From positions 9,023-73,022 of the forward strand of contig CAZUHP010000015.1 in the NCBI GenBank assembly GCA_964620595.1: a stretch of 64,000 nucleotides of DNA, written 5' to 3'. Every line of letters starts with the position of its first letter. The first letter of the stretch is position 1. The DNA comes from Desulfocarbo sp964620595 (GTDB lineage: Bacteria > Desulfobacterota > Desulfarculia > Desulfarculales > Desulfarculaceae). A model generated the notes under the pieces. It saw only the letters and a program-made list of their open reading frames with translations, was not told the origin of the DNA and made no database searches. Both the position numbers and the translations under genes were made by a program. Below are positions 60,163-64,000 of this stretch, in pieces.

Positions 60163-60275
60163 GAGCACACCCGGCCGCGGGCTTTTTGCTTGAGCGATGA
60201 AGCGGATTCCCCTAGGCTTCAGTCCATAGGCAACCAGCAGGACGCAGCCCCTGGCAGGGGCAAAGCGAGGATCAC

Positions 60276-61217
60276 ATGAAGATACTGGTCACCGGCGGCG
60301 CGGGATTCATCGGCTCCCAGGTGGCGGAGGCCTACCTGGCGGCGGGCCATAAGGTTTGGGTGCTGGACAACCTCTCCACCGGCTCCCGGGACAACCTGCC
60401 CGCCGGGGCCCGGTTCGCGGAGATAGACCTCATCCAGCCCGAGGTGGCCGGGTTCCTGGAGCGCGAGCGCTTCGAGGTGGTAAACCACCACGCGGCCCAG
60501 GTCTCGGTGCCACTCTCGGCCCAGAACCCCCAACTCGACCTGACCACCAACGGCCGGGGCACCCTGAACCTCCTGCAGGCCTGCGCGGCCAGCGGGGTGC
60601 GGCGCTTCATCTTCATATCCTCGGGCGGGGCGGTCTACGGCGAGCAGGAGCGCATCCCCATCAGCGAGGAGGCCCTGCCCCGGCCCTTGTCGCCCTATGC
60701 GGCCCACAAGCTCTTGGGCGAAAGCTACCTGCCCTTTTTCCAGGCCGAGCACGGACTGGAATACGTGGTCCTGCGCTATGCCAACGTGTACGGCCCCCGC
60801 CAGGTAGTGCAGGCCGAGGCCGGGGTGGTGGCCATCTTCTGCGACCGGCTCTTGGCCGGCAAGACCTGCACCGTGTACCGCCACCAGGACATGCCCCGGG
60901 GCATGATCCGCGACTACGTGTACGTGGGCGACGTGGTGCGCGCCAACCTGGCCGCCCTGGAGCGGGGCACGGGGGGTATCTTCAACATCGGCACCGGCGT
61001 GCCCACCAGCACCCTGGACCTGTACCAGAGCCTGGCCGCAGCCCTGGGGGTGGACGCGGAGCCCGCCTTCGGCCCTCCCCGCCCCGGCGACCTGCGCCGC
61101 AGCCTGTTGGACATCAGCCGCGCCCAACGCGAGCTGGGCTGGGAGCCCCGGGTGGACCTGGCCCAAGGCGCCCGGCTCACCATAGCTTGGGCCAAGCAAA
61201 AGGCCGGAGCCGCCTAG
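60276..61217 (+). CDS. NAD-dependent epimerase/dehydratase (UDP-glucose 4-epimerase-like)
   Basis: 313-residue extended SDR enzyme. ILVTGGAGFIGSQVAEAYL cofactor motif, FISSGGAVYG, catalytic YAAHK, and NVYGPRQVV. Acts on nucleotide sugars; the neighbouring WbpB/WbpD-like fusion suggests surface-polysaccharide synthesis. Confidence 0.9.
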   Translation: MKILVTGGAGFIGSQVAEAYLAAGHKVWVLDNLSTGSRDNLPAGARFAEIDLIQPEVAGFLERERFEVVNHHAAQVSVPLSAQNPQLDLTTNGRGTLNLLQACAASGVRRFIFISSGGAVYGEQERIPISEEALPRPLSPYAAHKLLGESYLPFFQAEHGLEYVVLRYANVYGPRQVVQAEAGVVAIFCDRLLAGKTCTVYRHQDMPRGMIRDYVYVGDVVRANLAALERGTGGIFNIGTGVPTSTLDLYQSLAAALGVDAEPAFGPPRPGDLRRSLLDISRAQRELGWEPRVDLAQGARLTIAWAKQKAGAA

Positions 61218-61230
61218 CAGCCCCGGCCCG

Positions 61231-61249
61231 GAAACCGTCCGCTGGTTTC
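61231..61249. terminator. Small hairpin between convergent genes
   Basis: GAAACC (61231-61236) pairs with GGTTTC (61244-61249) in the 34-bp gap between the epimerase and purA stops. Weak; possible bidirectional termination. Confidence 0.35.
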
Positions 61250-61251
61250 AG

Positions 61252-62547
61252 CTAGTCAAAGGGATTGTCGAGCACGATGGTCTGGTCGCGGCCTGGCCCC
61301 ACGCTGACCAGGGCCAGGGGCGCGCCGCACAGCTCGGCCAGCCGCTCCAGGTAGGCCCGGCAGGTGGAGGGCAAATCGCCCAGGGAACGGGCGCCGCTGA
61401 TGTCCTCGGTCCAGCCGTCCATCTCCTCGTACACCGGCCGGCAGGCGGCCAGCCGCTCCAGGGAGGCGGGGATGGTGTCCACCTGGTTCCCCTCCGGGGT
61501 CTGGTAGGCGGTGCATATCTGGAGCTTGTCCAGGCCGGTCAGCACATCCAGCTTGGTGACGCACAGGCCGGTGATGCCCGAGAGCATCACCGAACGCCGC
61601 ACCACCACCGTATCCAGCCAGCCGCAGCGCCGGGGCCGGCCGGTGGTGGAGCCGAACTCCTGGCCCTTGTCCCGCAGCCAGCGCCCCTTCTCGTCTTCCA
61701 GCTCAGTGGGGAAGGGTCCGCCGCCCACCCGGGTGGTGTAGGCCTTGACAATGCCCAGCACCTGGTCGATGCGGGTGATGCCCACCCCCGCCCCTGCGCA
61801 CACGGTGCCGGCCACCGGGTTGGAGGAGGTCACATAGGGGTAGGTGCCGTGGTCGATGTCCAGGTGGGTGCCCTGGGCGCCCTCGAAAAGCAGGTTCTCG
61901 CCGTCGGCCAAAAGCTCGTGCAACTCTGCGGCCACGTCGCCCACGTAGTCCTTGAGGATGCTGCCGTACTCCCGGTACTGGCGGAAGATGGCGCCCGCGT
62001 CCAGGGGCTCTTCTTTGAAATACTCGGTGAGCCAGAAGTTCTTTTCCTTGACGTTGGCCTCGATCTTGGCCCGCAGCACCTCCGGCTCCAAGAGGTCTAT
62101 CATGCGCACGCCCACCCGCGAGGCCTTGTCCTCGTAGCAGGGGCCGATGCCCCGCCCGGTGGTGCCGATGGCCTCCTTGCCCTTGGCCTTTTCGCGGGCC
62201 AGGTCCAGGGCCTGGTGATAGGGCATGATCACGTGGGCCCGGTCGGAAAGGCGCAGCTTCTCCGGCCCCACCGGCAGGCCGCGCTGGCCCAGCTTTTCCA
62301 TCTCCTGCAAGAGCACCCCGGGGTCTACCACCACCCCGTTGCCGATGTAGCAGGCCTTGCCCTGGTGTAGGACACCTGAGGGGATGAGGTGCAGGATGAA
62401 CTTCTCCCCGCCCACCACCAGGGTGTGGCCCGCGTTGTTGCCCCCCTGGAAGCGCACGATGCCGCGGGCGCCCTCGGTCAACAGGTCCACCACCTTGCCC
62501 TTGCCTTCGTCGCCCCATTGGGAGCCTATGATCACCACGCATGCCAT
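61252..62547 (-). CDS. purA: Adenylosuccinate synthetase
   Basis: 431-residue enzyme of AMP synthesis (IMP + aspartate + GTP). IIGSQWGDEGKGKVVDLLTEGA at the N-terminus, GTTGRGIGPCYEDKASRVG, GTHLDIDHGTYPYVTSSNPVAG and RRCGWLD are diagnostic. ATG at 62547 with AGGAGG about 10 bases upstream. Confidence 0.97.
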   Translation of the reverse strand: MACVVIIGSQWGDEGKGKVVDLLTEGARGIVRFQGGNNAGHTLVVGGEKFILHLIPSGVLHQGKACYIGNGVVVDPGVLLQEMEKLGQRGLPVGPEKLRLSDRAHVIMPYHQALDLAREKAKGKEAIGTTGRGIGPCYEDKASRVGVRMIDLLEPEVLRAKIEANVKEKNFWLTEYFKEEPLDAGAIFRQYREYGSILKDYVGDVAAELHELLADGENLLFEGAQGTHLDIDHGTYPYVTSSNPVAGTVCAGAGVGITRIDQVLGIVKAYTTRVGGGPFPTELEDEKGRWLRDKGQEFGSTTGRPRRCGWLDTVVVRRSVMLSGITGLCVTKLDVLTGLDKLQICTAYQTPEGNQVDTIPASLERLAACRPVYEEMDGWTEDISGARSLGDLPSTCRAYLERLAELCGAPLALVSVGPGRDQTIVLDNPFD

Positions 62548-62649
62548 GGTGCTTGTTCCTCCTGAATTGATAAGCTGAGGGCCAGAAGCCCCAAGTACCC
62601 TACTGCACCCCAGGGCCCCTGTCAACGTGGGCCGGCGCCGCCCTTGGAA

Positions 62650-62678
62650 TTGCCACCCTCCCTGCCCCATGCTATATT
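62650..62678 (+). promoter_or_regulatory. Promoter of tRNA-Gly
   Basis: TTGCCA (62650-62655), 17 bp, TATATT (62673-62678); start expected near 62685, 4 bases before the tRNA. Confidence 0.65.
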
Positions 62679-62688
62679 TGCTTGCCAG

Positions 62689-62765
62689 GCGGGAGTAGCT
62701 CAGATGGCTAGAGCGTCAGCCTTCCAAGCTGAGGGTCGCGGGTTCGATTCCCGTCTCCCGCTCCA
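62689..62765 (+). tRNA. tRNA-Gly (anticodon TCC)
   Basis: 77 nt with encoded CCA. Acceptor GCGGGAG pairs with CTCCCGC; anticodon stem TCAGC/GCTGA with loop CTTCCAA gives anticodon TCC; T-arm CGGGTTCGATTCCCG. Confidence 0.97.
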
Positions 62766-62778
62766 TTCAATGCCCCCA

Positions 62779-62819
62779 AATAATCGGCAGTCACGGCCAT
62801 GCCGCGGCTGCCGATTATT
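62779..62819 (+). terminator. Terminator-like hairpin after tRNA-Gly
   Basis: AATAATCGGCAG (62779-62790) pairs with CTGCCGATTATT (62808-62819), 17-base loop, short T-rich tail. Confidence 0.7.
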
Positions 62820-63042
62820 CTTCAGCTTCCATGACTCCGAAAGCCTTTCTCACCGCTGAGCCATCAGACCTCGTATGAGGATAATCTGCACAAGACGACA
62901 ATAACATAGCAGCCGGACTAACTGTAATCTCGTCATCACGTTGCCTCTGGGAAGAGACAACGCTATCTATGTCTAATTTTATTGATCCTTTACATTTTGC
63001 ATATGATAAAATATCATTTACACTATGAGAATTTATAATCAT
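62815..63042 (-). CDS. Possible small protein in low-GC region
   Basis: 75-codon ORF of low GC, reading away from the next gene. No ribosome-binding site is visible and its end runs into the tRNA terminator. It could be a remnant or chance ORF; sequence unrecognised. Confidence 0.25.
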   Translation of the reverse strand: MIINSHSVNDILSYAKCKGSIKLDIDSVVSSQRQRDDEITVSPAAMLLSSCADYPHTRSDGSAVRKAFGVMEAEE

Positions 63043-63085
63043 TACTAAAAACTTAATTCAAGTGCCTTTTTTGAGGAGAGCGGTG

Positions 63086-63787
63086 ATGCCGATCGACAAG
63101 AGCAAAGTAAGAATAAATCATGAACCCAAAATGTCACTTAATGCCTTAGGTGAATATCTTACTGTTGGCCCTGCCAGAAGAAAAAGCATTATACGAGACC
63201 AAAAATACCAGAAGACATTTATTACTGCCCGCTACAAAGAAGCAGAAAAGGCTATCACCAATTATTTGGTTGGGGGTTGTCAAGACGATCAAACGTTAAA
63301 AGACACGGTTATCCGTCTACTGACTGCTGACCATGAGAGCGAATGGCGAAGGCAAGCCTTCAACAATTGTGCCGATGCCATTGATAGTTTTCGAGATATG
63401 GCAAAGGATTTGCCCATAAAAGCAGTCAAAGCCACACATGCCGAAGCATCCCAGCCCAAGATATCTATAGCTGGAGTGGCCGTCAGCGTGAGACCTGAGA
63501 TCCTGTTGAGAGACAAGACCGGCAATATTGTGGGAGCCATCAAGCTATATTTCCGCAAGAGCAAAGAACTAAGCGAAAAGACAGGCAAATTAATCGCTAC
63601 TGTACTTCGGACCTATTTAATGGATACATTTAACGCTGCGGATACCGTGAAGCCAGCAAAGTGTCTGGTAATGGATATCTTTAGTGGACAAATTCATCAA
63701 GCTCCAAAAGCTTACAAACGCGCTATGGCAAACGTGCAGTCGGCATGTGAGGAAATCGCTATCCGCTGGCCTTCTGTGACCCTCTGA
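63086..63787 (+). CDS. Hypothetical protein of the putative island
   Basis: 233 residues, AT-rich codon use unlike the rest of the window. GAGGAGAG lies 5-6 bases before the ATG at 63086. A basic N-terminus (VRINHEPKMSLNALGEYLTVGPARRKSIIRDQ) is followed by a mixed alpha/beta C-terminal half (VAVSVRPEILLRDKTGNIVGAIKLYFRK) whose E-x-K-like pattern vaguely recalls nuclease-like phage or island proteins. Family not recognised. Confidence 0.7.
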   Translation: MPIDKSKVRINHEPKMSLNALGEYLTVGPARRKSIIRDQKYQKTFITARYKEAEKAITNYLVGGCQDDQTLKDTVIRLLTADHESEWRRQAFNNCADAIDSFRDMAKDLPIKAVKATHAEASQPKISIAGVAVSVRPEILLRDKTGNIVGAIKLYFRKSKELSEKTGKLIATVLRTYLMDTFNAADTVKPAKCLVMDIFSGQIHQAPKAYKRAMANVQSACEEIAIRWPSVTL

Positions 63788-64000
63788 GTTACAAGGAGGT
63801 ACCAATACAAACCCTCTATTACCTTAAAAGTAATCCGCCCACAACATCTGTGTCTTGGGAGGACATATGAACTGCACGACTATACTATTCTCTTGGGAGT
63901 CCTAAAAGTAGTGTAAGCCATATTTGCGCTGGGGGCTTGGCAGCTACCGTAAGCTTCCCCGTCAAGAGGACAGTTCAAAAGTAGAGATTTCAGCTTCGAT
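63788..64000. other. Low-GC non-coding tail of window
   Basis: No convincing gene. An AAGGAGGT sequence (63794-63801) has no start codon at useful distance; the ATG at 63867 opens only a 12-codon frame. Confidence 0.4.

Noticed and set aside
63867..63905. Tiny ORF with GGGAGG upstream in the right-hand tail
   Set aside because: Only 12 codons before a stop, with no hydrophobic or conserved pattern.

Overview
This window is a strongly GC-rich, tightly packed bacterial chromosome segment, with one low-GC stretch at the right end. The gene content suggests an anaerobe of the Desulfobacterota (delta-proteobacterial) type, possibly Desulfarculales-like. Supporting this are two ferredoxin-linked 2-oxoacid oxidoreductases, a complex I with a non-standard electron-input module, TRAP transporters for organic acids, a molybdenum hydroxylase paired with a ferredoxin-type ring reductase, and a selenocysteine codon. 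The taxonomic placement is inference from gene content only.

Layout. 1-9644: a KorABC-type 2-oxoacid:ferredoxin oxidoreductase, a GltD-like flavoprotein (containing a 100-N assembly gap) and a ferredoxin; then a divergent lhgO / GntR regulator pair and a TAXI-type TRAP transporter. Together they could import an organic acid, oxidise L-2-hydroxyglutarate to 2-oxoglutarate and oxidise that to succinyl-CoA. 9631-18399: acyl-CoA metabolism (3-hydroxyacyl-CoA dehydrogenase, zinc alcohol dehydrogenase, IclR regulator, acyl-CoA ligase, thiolase, enoyl-CoA hydratase, MFS carrier, gamma-carbonic-anhydrase-like protein). 18563-22871 (minus): XRE-cupin regulator, a VOR-type oxidoreductase with its ferredoxin, and fabD. 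23140-25532: transglutaminase-like protein, ribF, tRNA-Leu(CAG), and flavodoxin with a Fur-box-like site.

25735-38969 is the most interesting catabolic region. Divergent operons encode a DctPQM TRAP transporter, a three-subunit molybdenum hydroxylase, a 6-hydroxynicotinate-reductase-like Fe-S protein and a UPF0280 protein on one strand. On the other strand are an XRE-cupin regulator, an enamidase, an AA_synth/DUF1185-type protein and an MmsA-like aldehyde dehydrogenase. This resembles anaerobic nicotinate degradation as known from Eubacterium barkeri as far as 2-formylglutarate. Here the reductive E. barkeri branch appears to be replaced by an MmsA-like enzyme that could release CO2 and form glutaryl-CoA directly.

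39443-53996: a nuoABCDHIJKLMN operon ending in a short NuoE/F-like protein that lacks the FMN/NADH domain and a 1161-residue NuoG fused to a complete GltD-like FAD/NAD(P) module, followed by a 53-residue membrane peptide and a cyclic-nucleotide-binding-domain protein. 54022-57558: small and exported proteins, a 30-residue membrane peptide with its own terminator, a c-heme/three-rhodanese protein with an in-frame TGA that is very probably selenocysteine (SECIS-like hairpin just downstream), and cheD. 57687-62547: sugar/envelope genes and purA. 62689-62765 is tRNA-Gly(TCC), after which base composition falls sharply and unrecognised genes begin, consistent with the edge of a tRNA-integrated island.
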